From CAZBBC01 sp964489835 (lineage in GTDB: Bacteria > Calditrichota > Calditrichia > JAJRVZ01): DNA of 64,000 nt. The translations under genes and the position numbers were made by a program. The notes beneath the pieces are model-generated. The model did not search any database and had not been told where the DNA came from. It saw nothing but the letters and a program-made list of their open reading frames with translations. Location of the stretch: positions 1 through 64,000 of the forward strand of contig CAZBBC010000001.1 of the NCBI GenBank assembly GCA_964489835.1, read 5' to 3'. Each line of letters opens with the position of its first letter. Positions within the stretch are counted from its first letter, which is position 1. This document shows, piece by piece, positions 25,441 through 34,157 of the stretch.

Positions 25441-26718
25441 CTATCTAATCCAACTATTGTAACAATCTTCCTTCAATGTTTTACGATTCTGATTCATAAA
25501 CTTTTCCTCATCAGTAGGAAGATACGGCTTCAGATTGTTGATTCGTCGATTGGCATCACTTTTATAATTGGGGTCTTTTGAAGCTTTCTGGTATTCATTC
25601 ATCGCTTTTTCATATACCAAACCATCATCGTATTTTCTTTTGCGTTGATCTTTGTTCTGACAATAAGTAACCGCGCTTTCATATATTTCTGCCATGATAA
25701 TATAAGCCAGACCAAAGCCAGGTTTTGCCTGTAATGCTTTGTTTACCCAGTATTTTCCGTTTTGGAACTGATTTAAAAACTTATAATCATTTGCAATCGA
25801 ACACATAATTTCAGCGTTATCGGGTTCAATTTCCACGATTTTTTTATATTCTGCTATCGCATGGCTATATTGCTCCAGGCTTTCATCACAAAGTGCGATT
25901 ATTTCATGCGCTTTTATGTTCTTAGGATTATTATCAATTACCTTGTTCAGGGGCATTAATGCTGCTCTGTATTCTCCGGCTTCATAAGCAGCTTTACCAT
26001 ACTTAAATGCAAAATCCATATTTCCCGGATCATTTTCCCATGCGTTTTTAAAGGCCTCTAATCCACCTCCGGCACCATAAAAATACTCACTGTACAAGGC
26101 TAAATCGTTGGCATATTTGCTATTGGTCGGCGCCAAATTTGTCAGTTGTGTTTGAACCTCAATCGCCTTTTCATTCCCTTTTTTATAATACAAAAAGGCC
26201 AGTTTTTCAAGATATTCTTCTCCTTCAGGATTCTCTGCAACCAGAGCCTCGTAATGAGGAATGGCGCATTCTGCATTACCTAAATTATCCTGTAAAAAAC
26301 CAGCATAATAATGCAACATTACATAATCTGGATATTTCTCCAATCCCCTGTAACAGGCAATAAATGTGCTGTCAGCTTGCTGCAAATTAAAATAGGAATC
26401 GGCTAATTTTCCTATGGCCATCCGGGCATATTTTGTTGAATCATTGATAAATACTTTCCATAGATACGGGATGGCCGCAGTATAATTTTTATTTTTATAA
26501 TACTCATATCCAAAGCTATACCAATGTCTGATATCATTAAGAGAAATGTCTCCATAGTCTTTGTTATCATAACTTGTCAGAAGTGTTTCCGGAATACATG
26601 CAACTTCTATTTGCTCCTCTTCGAATTCATTATCTTCAAATTGAGCAAACATTAAGTTTGCGCTTAATAAAAACCATAAGAAAACACAGAGTATAATAAC
26701 AAAATTTTCTTTTTTCAA
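25441..26718 (-). CDS. Secreted TPR-repeat protein
   Basis: The TTG at 26718 is chosen because GGGAGGG lies 6 bases upstream and the resulting N terminus is a signal peptide (MKKENFVIILCVFLWFLLSANLMFAQ). The 425-residue product is built of tetratricopeptide repeats between about residues 60 and 390 (for example NYTAAIPYLWKVFINDS, AAYEAGEYRAALMPLNKVIDNNPKNIKAHEIIAL, HAIAEYKKIVEIEPDNAEI). It probably works as a periplasmic or outer-membrane-linked scaffold. It follows a FadL-like porin and a lipoprotein with 11-25 base gaps, suggesting a shared envelope role, and leads into rpiB. TPR proteins are common and functionally open. Confidence 0.83.
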   Translation of the reverse strand: MKKENFVIILCVFLWFLLSANLMFAQFEDNEFEEEQIEVACIPETLLTSYDNKDYGDISLNDIRHWYSFGYEYYKNKNYTAAIPYLWKVFINDSTKYARMAIGKLADSYFNLQQADSTFIACYRGLEKYPDYVMLHYYAGFLQDNLGNAECAIPHYEALVAENPEGEEYLEKLAFLYYKKGNEKAIEVQTQLTNLAPTNSKYANDLALYSEYFYGAGGGLEAFKNAWENDPGNMDFAFKYGKAAYEAGEYRAALMPLNKVIDNNPKNIKAHEIIALCDESLEQYSHAIAEYKKIVEIEPDNAEIMCSIANDYKFLNQFQNGKYWVNKALQAKPGFGLAYIIMAEIYESAVTYCQNKDQRKRKYDDGLVYEKAMNEYQKASKDPNYKSDANRRINNLKPYLPTDEEKFMNQNRKTLKEDCYNSWIR

Positions 26719-26742
26719 TGTTAGCCCTCCCACTACTTATAT

Positions 26743-27960
26743 TTATCTGTCTTCGCGTAGAAACCAGAGTTCACTGGCAGCAATTGAGAAATTAAGACGG
26801 AAATAACTTTCACTCAAGCCATTTTTTCCAAGACTACCTCTTTTCCCGAGTTGAAAGGCGATATCTAAACGACTACTTCCTCTGACAATCGGCAGCCCTA
26901 AGCCCAGGCTAAGACCATAATCTATTACCGGTTGTCCGTTGGACAGAAAATTAAGTTTTCCATAATATAATCCCCCCCGGTAATTCATTTTATCACTATA
27001 GGATACTATCCGCCTTGCAGATGGCATATATTCGGCGCCTAATCCCAGTCGATAATTATTATCGACGCCATCTACGGTCATGCTATTGAACAAATATCCA
27101 TTTTTCCAGGCAGTATAATCAAAATCTGCGCCGAGCGCCCAGCGCCCTCCCACCTGATAGACGACTCCAACCGTTCCATTCAGCGGAAAAGTTATTTCTC
27201 TAAATTCATCCACTGTTTTATTGGTTGTAACCGATGCCTGCTGGGTATATATTGTTATTTTTGTGGGTAATTTTGCCTGCGCCCCAAATGCCAGTTTTTC
27301 ATTTAATCGATAAAAAACACTCAGACCAACACTTGCTCCTTTGCCATAGAGACGATACTCATTTTCAATGATCACATCCTGATAGGTCGCCTCAGAATAT
27401 TCCAACTTTGTGTTGTCTGTAATATTGCCTAAAATATAGTATAATAATAAACCAAATGACAAATTTTTGCTGACAGCATAGGAGGTGACAAATTGAACTT
27501 CACTTAGAGATCCTTTTGTTTTTATCGTCTGTGTCGCCGGCGAACCAACCCCTGCGTCTTCTAATATAAATCCCTGATCATTAAAACTTTTAGGTAATAT
27601 ACCAAATCCTATAGCTAATTTTTTTTGAATCAGAGGAATGGCAATATAACCACCAAGAAAATTGCCGTCATTGGAATTAGTCTGGTTTTTTTCCGATTCA
27701 GAACTAAGAGATTGAAAACCCATACCCAATGTAAAGGTCGTTCGTGATATATATGACCACGAAGAATAATTCATCTGATTTAGATCAACGGAATCCATAA
27801 AAGCCATCGAAAATCCACCACGGCCCAAGGCTGCTGTAGAATACGGATAATAATGTTCACCTATTGATTTCGGTACCAACGCGAATATCGAAGATCCCCC
27901 ATAACTCAGAGATGGAAGTAGAAACAAAAATGAAACAAGTATTTTTTTTATTGTTTTCAT
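26743..27960 (-). CDS. FadL/PorV-type outer-membrane beta-barrel protein
   Basis: A 405-residue protein with a signal peptide (MKTIKKILVSFLFLLPSLSYGG). The stretch STAALGRGGFSMAFMDSVDLNQMNYSSWS is the pattern of the FadL/OmpP1/PorV families. The rest alternates as amphipathic strands with aromatic ends, about 14 by eye, ending in a C-terminal aromatic-rich strand (ASELWFLREDR). Such proteins transport hydrophobic compounds or serve as parts of secretion systems. No type IX secretion gene is visible here, so that role is not supported. It is 13 bases from the lipoprotein gene and 24 from the TPR gene. Confidence 0.8.
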   Translation of the reverse strand: MKTIKKILVSFLFLLPSLSYGGSSIFALVPKSIGEHYYPYSTAALGRGGFSMAFMDSVDLNQMNYSSWSYISRTTFTLGMGFQSLSSESEKNQTNSNDGNFLGGYIAIPLIQKKLAIGFGILPKSFNDQGFILEDAGVGSPATQTIKTKGSLSEVQFVTSYAVSKNLSFGLLLYYILGNITDNTKLEYSEATYQDVIIENEYRLYGKGASVGLSVFYRLNEKLAFGAQAKLPTKITIYTQQASVTTNKTVDEFREITFPLNGTVGVVYQVGGRWALGADFDYTAWKNGYLFNSMTVDGVDNNYRLGLGAEYMPSARRIVSYSDKMNYRGGLYYGKLNFLSNGQPVIDYGLSLGLGLPIVRGSSRLDIAFQLGKRGSLGKNGLSESYFRLNFSIAASELWFLREDR

Positions 27961-27973
27961 AATTTAAGGTTAG

Positions 27974-29185
27974 TTATAATCTTGCTTCCGGAACTAAATA
28001 ATATTCAAGAATCAGCATCGGACGGTCATCGATATTAGGAGATGAACTATCCTTAATTGAGTAAATGGCGATATCATCACCCTCATATCTGTAGTGAAGC
28101 AAAAATGATCCGTAAGAAATATTGCCATTTATAATATCCTGAAAAAAACTCTGTGACGCCAGTCCACGATCGAAAGGATTGATGCTCAGTATATTATCCG
28201 AGGTTTCTTCGAGCTCAACACTATAGAAGATATTGCTTGAAAATGTTGAATCAACCGTATAGTATGGAAGTAAATCATAATCGGAAGATACCGTTCTTAA
28301 ATACATTACATCACTTTTATTGTTATTAAATACAGAATTTAAAGTATCCCGTTTGAGAATTAAATCCATTGTAGCCATCGCTGCTCTTACCGGAATACTA
28401 CCCAGATCAAATTTAAGGAATGTGTATACAGAATATCCGGAGACAGCAATTAATTTTTGCGGATCAAAACTACCATTAAAGTCAATTAAAGATGCATCTG
28501 ATTCGACAAAGAGTGTATCATGAAACGTTGAATCAAGTGCAACATTATAATAAACAGCAATTAATTTAGGACGTTGGGATGGCGTCGCTCCTTCATCCGA
28601 GCTGAACTCTTTCATATAAGTGGTATTGTCAAAATCAACCAGCAAACCAAAATTTTGACTTCCACCAATTGTATCCTGCCAGATATCCATTATTGCCGTG
28701 GGCAGGTCTATCAGATGTACTCCCGTACTGTCGTCAAGAATCTCAAAAGTAGTGGTTGTTTCCAAAGCATAGTCAATGTTTGCTTTATAATCCCAGTCCT
28801 CATCAGCATTTACGGATTCGCTCCAATCCGTTGAAACTAAATATATCGATCCGGTCATTGGTGAATCAGTCATATCCCCCTGGTTGGAGACAGTAGTCAA
28901 CATCAGTCTGAGAGAATCAATTTTAATCGTATCGGAGGGAATATTCGTAAACTTAATCAGAAATCGTGCGTCAAAATCTGCATATGAACCCAGTAATAAT
29001 TTTAACCCGACCGCTGTTGAAACTTTACCCTCAACAATAGACGTGTCTGCAAATGCTACAAGAGTATCGCGGAAAACAGTACCATAAATTATTCGCTGAC
29101 CGGAATTATCACTCAATAAATCCCCATCCGTACAGGACCACATTGTTATTAGTCCAATCAGAGATATCATTAATTTTTTTTTCAA
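27974..29185 (-). CDS. Lipoprotein with DNRLRE-like beta repeats
   Basis: A 403-residue protein with a lipoprotein signal (MKKKLMISLIGLITMWSC). The body carries two related segments with the phrase pattern of DNRLRE domains (SLRLMLTTVSNQGD...SIYLVSTDWSES and TMDLILKRDTLNSV...VMYLRTVSSDYD), ending in RPMLILEYY. Such domains form extracellular beta-sandwiches. Aspartate, serine and threonine are abundant, as in surface proteins. The gene leads a train followed by a FadL-type barrel and a TPR protein, so a three-part envelope module is likely. Function unknown. Confidence 0.75.
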   Translation of the reverse strand: MKKKLMISLIGLITMWSCTDGDLLSDNSGQRIIYGTVFRDTLVAFADTSIVEGKVSTAVGLKLLLGSYADFDARFLIKFTNIPSDTIKIDSLRLMLTTVSNQGDMTDSPMTGSIYLVSTDWSESVNADEDWDYKANIDYALETTTTFEILDDSTGVHLIDLPTAIMDIWQDTIGGSQNFGLLVDFDNTTYMKEFSSDEGATPSQRPKLIAVYYNVALDSTFHDTLFVESDASLIDFNGSFDPQKLIAVSGYSVYTFLKFDLGSIPVRAAMATMDLILKRDTLNSVFNNNKSDVMYLRTVSSDYDLLPYYTVDSTFSSNIFYSVELEETSDNILSINPFDRGLASQSFFQDIINGNISYGSFLLHYRYEGDDIAIYSIKDSSSPNIDDRPMLILEYYLVPEARL

Positions 29186-29540
29186 ATTTTTTCCTAAAAT
29201 ATGGACAAAAGAGTTTGGAATTTAACCAAATATATTTTCTATGTCAACGCTGCTAATTTGTCTCTACTCCTTGCCAAAACAGTGCTTTTTCACAAGGTGC
29301 TTTCAATTGTTAGCTTTATCTGTCGGCGATAGATTATATCTTCTTGCTTTATTAAAGTCCTGACATAATCCTCAAAATCGGGCACCGGGTGTTTGTATAA
29401 ACAACCCTAGGCTTTGTACTTAATTCCTAAATTTTTGTTCATTCTGGTGCTTGGTTTTAGGTAGGACAATTTACTGAGTAGAAAGAATGATAATATGACT
29501 GATGCCTAAAATTAATATTTATCCCGATGTTCTGTTAATC
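29186..29540. other. Intergenic region upstream of the lipoprotein train
   Basis: About 355 bases between glgA and the lipoprotein gene, both on the minus strand. I see no supported gene, repeat or clear hairpin. It should contain the promoter of the 18.5-29.2 kb train and the glgA terminator. Confidence 0.5.
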
Positions 29541-31019
29541 TTATTCATCCAGCATGGTCATATATATATCAAGATACTTTTGTGAAGAGCGTTCCCACGA
29601 AAAGTCTTCCTGCATGGCTTTCAATTGTAATTCTTGCCATTGTTCCTTCTTTTTATAAATTTTTAATGCTCTTTTTATAGTCCTTACCAATTCTTTTGCT
29701 GTGTATTTTTCAAAAACAAATCCGTTACCGGTGTTTTCCTCGAGATTATACTCGGTAATTGTCTCAGCCAGGCCTCCCACACTATAAACAATGGGTATTG
29801 TGCCATATTTTAAACTATACATCTGATTCATCCCGCACGGTTCATAGGAGGATGGCATAAGGAAAAGATCGGAACCAGCCTCAATCATATGAGCCAGTGT
29901 TTCATCAAATGCCTGGTTGAGACTAATTCTATCAGGATATTTTTTCTGATAGTTTTGAATTTGCTTCTCAATTTTTTTATCTCCGGTTCCAAGAATTATT
30001 AATTGAAAGTTTAACATCATTAATTGATCCATGGCTTCCATTAATAAGAAATATCCTTTTTGTTCTACAAGACGGGAGATCATACCAATTACTGGTACAT
30101 TTTCCTGATAGGACAAATTCACTCTGGTCAGCATCGCCTGTTTGTTCTGCTCTTTTCCTGTCAGATCATTTTCAGAATATTTATAGGGTAATAACTTATC
30201 TGTTGCCGGTGACCAAACGCTGTAATCAACACCGTTCAGAATACCTGTGAATCTATTTTTCTTTTTCTGCAGAACTTTTTCCAGGCCGTAGCCAAATTCC
30301 TTCTTTGTGCTGATTTCTTTCGCATAGGTATCTGAAACAGTTGTTATCCAATCCGAATAATTTATTGCACCTTTTAATAAATTCATCTGACCATAATGTT
30401 CAAATGCACCATTTTCTTCTATCTCACTCGGTTTAACCTCAATCTGCGGTGCCGCATTTTTCTTAAATATACCCTGATAAGAAAAATTATGAATGGTAAA
30501 AACGGTTTTTATGCCCCGAAGAAATTCATCGTTTTTATAAACGGTATGTAAATAATAAGGTACCAGAGCAGTTTGCCAATCATTACAATGAATAATATCC
30601 GGACGCCACGATAGAATTTTTAGTGTTTCAAGCGCACCTTTACAAAAATAGGCGAATCTCTCGGCATTATCAGGAAAATCTTTGCCGGTGGCACTATCTG
30701 TATATAATCCGGCTCGACCAAAAAAATCAGGAATTTCTATAAAGTAGATCTGTACCTTGCTGTCTGGAAGAAAAGCTGATTTTACGTTGATGGTTCTGGT
30801 GACATCATTGATTGTTACAGGAATGTCCTTAAGGCGGATAACCTCACGCAAAACATACTTTCTTTCATTAATAGATTTATATTTAGGCATTATTACACGG
30901 ACTTCTTGATTGTTTGACTTCAAGGCTTTGGGAAATGCTCCGGTGACATCACCAAGACCACCTGTCTTAGCAAAAGGAGATACTTCTGATGAAAGATACC
31001 ATACCTTATACTGATTCAT
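29541..31019 (-). CDS. glgA: Glycogen synthase (ADP-glucose)
   Basis: GlgA is a GT5 glycosyltransferase that extends alpha-1,4-glucan from ADP-glucose in the cytosol. The 492-residue length is standard. The N-terminal KTGGLGDVTGAFPKAL motif is the classic substrate-binding loop; the conserved HCNDWQTALVPYYL, TIHNFSYQG and ILNGVDYSVWSP blocks are present, as is the C-terminal LMPSSYEPCGMNQMYSLKYG. The ribosome-binding site is good (GGAGAG). No other glycogen gene (glgC, glgB, glgP) is in the window. Confidence 0.97.
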   Translation of the reverse strand: MNQYKVWYLSSEVSPFAKTGGLGDVTGAFPKALKSNNQEVRVIMPKYKSINERKYVLREVIRLKDIPVTINDVTRTINVKSAFLPDSKVQIYFIEIPDFFGRAGLYTDSATGKDFPDNAERFAYFCKGALETLKILSWRPDIIHCNDWQTALVPYYLHTVYKNDEFLRGIKTVFTIHNFSYQGIFKKNAAPQIEVKPSEIEENGAFEHYGQMNLLKGAINYSDWITTVSDTYAKEISTKKEFGYGLEKVLQKKKNRFTGILNGVDYSVWSPATDKLLPYKYSENDLTGKEQNKQAMLTRVNLSYQENVPVIGMISRLVEQKGYFLLMEAMDQLMMLNFQLIILGTGDKKIEKQIQNYQKKYPDRISLNQAFDETLAHMIEAGSDLFLMPSSYEPCGMNQMYSLKYGTIPIVYSVGGLAETITEYNLEENTGNGFVFEKYTAKELVRTIKRALKIYKKKEQWQELQLKAMQEDFSWERSSQKYLDIYMTMLDE

Positions 31020-31521
31020 GCTCTCTCCAATGTTTTAAACTTTTCCTGTCCCTGAAATAGTTTCGAACTTACTAGTGATTGACAGCTATCAGAAACTCGG
31101 CCGGTAAGGGTTATCTTCGACCCAATGATAACCTGAATTGAACTTATACCATAATCATTTTATAAATCTAATTTATAAATGCACCTTTGGGGGAATTAAA
31201 TAATTAAAAACTGAAGATACCTGTTAAGAAATGTCATAGAAGAAATTTTTAACTTCATATAATAAGATTCCCTCGAACAGAGAGACATGATTGAAAAAAC
31301 AAATGATATCTTTTGATCATTATTTAATTTTTGATGCCGTTTTTTCAAATACAATACCCGCATAAATGATGAATAGCTCTTTTGGATACCTTTTTTCAGG
31401 TTAATTAAAAAACGAAATAATTAGATAACATTATAATTTAATTAATTTTACGATATCAATCAAGCGAAATGAGTACATCAGGATGTGAGGATTATCCAAA
31501 ATAGAAAACCAAATAATTCTC
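31020..31521. other. Intergenic region before the glycan-degradation locus
   Basis: About 500 AT-rich bases between glgA and the polysaccharide deacetylase, both minus strand. No ORF above roughly 20 codons with a ribosome-binding site, no tRNA and no clear hairpin seen. It probably carries the glgA promoter and the end of the locus transcript. Confidence 0.5.
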
Positions 31522-33216
31522 TTATTGAACCAGAACACTCTCTATCCGTGATATTTCAGCATAAAGATCATCACCTTCATAAAACCATACACCTCCCTTA
31601 ACAGATACCCGTTTTTTTACAGCAGCTTCCTGTAGTACCGGATCGGAATGAATGCATGGGCAATTTGGATTACCCCATGTTCTCCCGCAGTTTTCAAATG
31701 CTACAAGAATCCATCGATTCTTTTCTGATGATTTAACTGCCGTGACCGGTGCTTTATATATATTCCTTTTTTCAGTCTGTTCGTTAAAACCGGGAGCGCC
31801 TTTTAGTAGAAGACAAATCTGTGCACGGAGTCCGGTTAGATTAATATCACTATCATTGTCTAACCAGAGTTCAAGATAAACAGAATCTTTTCGTGGTTCA
31901 ACGATGGCACCAAATTTAATACCATTGGGTAACAGACGTTCCATGCTCAGTTTTCCATCTTCCCTAAGGATCCAGTCCACATTTTCGATGTTTTTATTTT
32001 GATCATTCCAAATGGTCGGTATGTGCGTATGGGCTAGAAAGGTAAGTCCAAGATTACTAAAGATTGCTTCGGGGAGATCAAGAACAACATAACCGCCATT
32101 ATTCCATGGCGTGAAAATACTGACTTTTGTACCCCGCTGCGGGGATATTGCACTATTGAGAGATCCGATACGAGGATGTCGTCCCCCTGGATAAGGAAGG
32201 ATTTTTATCTTACCATCATCGCTTCGATTTGAAATAACCGGATTTTTTAAATCAAAATCATCTATAATATTTTCTACTTCTGATAGGCGCAATCCACAAA
32301 CTCCTGCGGCTTCTTCTAAATTATAACGGTGATGCAAAATCATATTTTCCATCCAAAAATCGAGTTTTTTCCGGGTTTGATTTACCTCCGTGGGCATTTT
32401 CAAAGGACCATACCGTTCTTTTGACATCGGGTCGTTTATTAATTTATCCTCCGGGATAAAAGTCCCAATATCCTTTAATGAAACTACATTAAAATCATTC
32501 TCTTTTAAATAAGACATGTACTCTTTGAATCGTTCCGGTGGTGTATGTACCCATGGATGGACAATATCCGGAATACCATGAAACTGAATGACTGCAATTT
32601 TTCCATTTTTTGCCCGATCCACAACCTTTTTAAAATGGTCAAGAGTCCACTCAGGATATCCATCGCCTGCGCTTGGGATTAGTAATCGGTGATTATTTTC
32701 CGGGTCGAATAATGGGCCGGGTTGCTTAAGTCCATAGGAAACTTCCGGCTGCATTCCCCGACGGGCAAATTTGTATCCGGCTTTTTCCAAAACTTCCCGG
32801 GCTTCCGGACAGAAAAAATTCCCCGTCCATCCAAAGCTCACCGGCTTTGGGACGCCGACTTCTTTTAACTTATACTCCACCAGGGCTAATTCTCCCGCCA
32901 GAAGGGCTGCAGCAGCCGGAGAGTAAAAACCCATATGGCTCCAGGAATGATTGCCTATTTCAAATCCCATGTTGTGCAACACGGCCACTTCTGTCCATGT
33001 TAAAAAATGTTCTGCGTCGGTCATCCAGGCCTTGGAAATAAAAAAGGTTGCGCCAAATCCATATTCCTTTAAAAGCGGGGCAACGACTGTCAGATGAGAC
33101 CTGACTGCATCATCAAAAGTAAGAACTACCGTTTTATCCGGAACTGATGCGCCATTTACGGAAAACCAAAAAGTAATTATAAAAAATTGTAACATTGCAA
33201 AAAATTTGTTTTTCAT
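31522..33216 (-). CDS. Secreted polysaccharide deacetylase (NodB-homology) with C-terminal extension
   Basis: A 564-residue protein with a signal peptide (MKNKFFAMLQFFIITFWFSVNGA). The NodB fold occupies about residues 25-260: TFDD (Asp35-Asp36) is the catalytic/metal motif and HSWSH (His90, His94) supplies the remaining zinc ligands. Carbohydrate esterase family 4 enzymes remove N- or O-acetyl groups from glycans. The C-terminal 300 residues, with many beta-strand-like stretches and a helical DFWMENMILHHRYNLEEAAGVCGL segment, are an unrecognised extension. It is the last gene of the six-gene locus. Confidence 0.85.
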   Translation of the reverse strand: MKNKFFAMLQFFIITFWFSVNGASVPDKTVVLTFDDAVRSHLTVVAPLLKEYGFGATFFISKAWMTDAEHFLTWTEVAVLHNMGFEIGNHSWSHMGFYSPAAAALLAGELALVEYKLKEVGVPKPVSFGWTGNFFCPEAREVLEKAGYKFARRGMQPEVSYGLKQPGPLFDPENNHRLLIPSAGDGYPEWTLDHFKKVVDRAKNGKIAVIQFHGIPDIVHPWVHTPPERFKEYMSYLKENDFNVVSLKDIGTFIPEDKLINDPMSKERYGPLKMPTEVNQTRKKLDFWMENMILHHRYNLEEAAGVCGLRLSEVENIIDDFDLKNPVISNRSDDGKIKILPYPGGRHPRIGSLNSAISPQRGTKVSIFTPWNNGGYVVLDLPEAIFSNLGLTFLAHTHIPTIWNDQNKNIENVDWILREDGKLSMERLLPNGIKFGAIVEPRKDSVYLELWLDNDSDINLTGLRAQICLLLKGAPGFNEQTEKRNIYKAPVTAVKSSEKNRWILVAFENCGRTWGNPNCPCIHSDPVLQEAAVKKRVSVKGGVWFYEGDDLYAEISRIESVLVQ

Positions 33217-33327
33217 TTTTCGTTCCTTATGATTCTGAAAGATCGATCGTGTATTTAAGATACTGGCAGGAATTTATCCTTCTTGAATCCCTTCATTGAA
33301 GATTACCTGTCAATGAATAATTATCTA

Positions 33328-34071
33328 TTAGTCGGGAAACCACTTTAACAGTTCCTTCACCACAAGATTGTGTCCCTCTCTATTGGGATGGTTAACTTGT
33401 GACATTAAATCATCTAATCGCCTGCCGTTTTTTGCATATTGTTTGAATGCCGTATAACTATCTACCAGGCCAATATTATATTCATTCGCAAGTTGTTTGA
33501 TCTGCTCAGCATGAAGATTTAAGGGACTAGCTGTATCATTCATTTCTGATCTTTTGTCTGGTGTTGGTGTCAGGAGTAGAATTTTTATGTCGTTACATTT
33601 TGCCATTTCAATCATGGAAACCCAGGCTTTTTTAGCTCTTTCAAGTCCGATGCTTCGATCATTAAGGGCATAATCAATGAGAATCAGATCCGGTTGGCAG
33701 CTTAATACCTCTTTCTCAAATCGGGCCATACCCTGTTCGGAATTTTCACCTCCTATTGCTGTTACAATAACATTTATAACAGCAAACGGAAATCTCTTTT
33801 TTAATCCTTTATGCAAAAGATGTGGATAGGCATTGAAGGTATCGACCAGTGGTGTTTTAAAATATCCAGCAGGGACACTATGTCCATGACAAACGATATT
33901 AATCGTCCGATTGTGAGGCCATTCTTGTTTGAGGAGTAAAGTTATGTTTTCAAGATATATTGACCGGTCTGGAAGGCCTTTTCCCTTGTCTGATAGATTT
34001 GCTTCATGATTGGCAAAACCACTGATAGACATTAAGATTATGATGAAGAACCTCACTATTTTAAGCGACAT
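33328..34071 (-). CDS. Secreted SGNH/GDSL hydrolase (acetyl-esterase type)
   Basis: A 247-residue protein with a signal peptide. Block I is CHGHSVPAGYF with the catalytic Ser65, where the usual GDS reads GHS. GGEN carries block II, DYALND block III, and NHPNREGHN block V with the catalytic His; the Asp normally three residues before that His is not present (Gln occupies it), which I recall as a known variant. Such enzymes deacetylate carbohydrates. Placement beside a polysaccharide deacetylase and GH38-type proteins fits removal of O-acetyl groups from a mannose-containing glycan; the substrate is inferred. Confidence 0.82.
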   Translation of the reverse strand: MSLKIVRFFIIILMSISGFANHEANLSDKGKGLPDRSIYLENITLLLKQEWPHNRTINIVCHGHSVPAGYFKTPLVDTFNAYPHLLHKGLKKRFPFAVINVIVTAIGGENSEQGMARFEKEVLSCQPDLILIDYALNDRSIGLERAKKAWVSMIEMAKCNDIKILLLTPTPDKRSEMNDTASPLNLHAEQIKQLANEYNIGLVDSYTAFKQYAKNGRRLDDLMSQVNHPNREGHNLVVKELLKWFPD

Positions 34072-34157
34072 GTGATATTCCTTCTTTCCTGAAAAAACGG
34101 ATATAAAAAAATAGTTGTAAAATGTGGAGGTACATTTGTGCGATAATTATCCTCTCT

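Noticed and set aside
26743..27960. Type IX secretion role for the FadL/PorV-like barrel
   Set aside because: No PorT/PorU/PorK-like genes and no CTD tails seen on the secreted glycosidases in this window.
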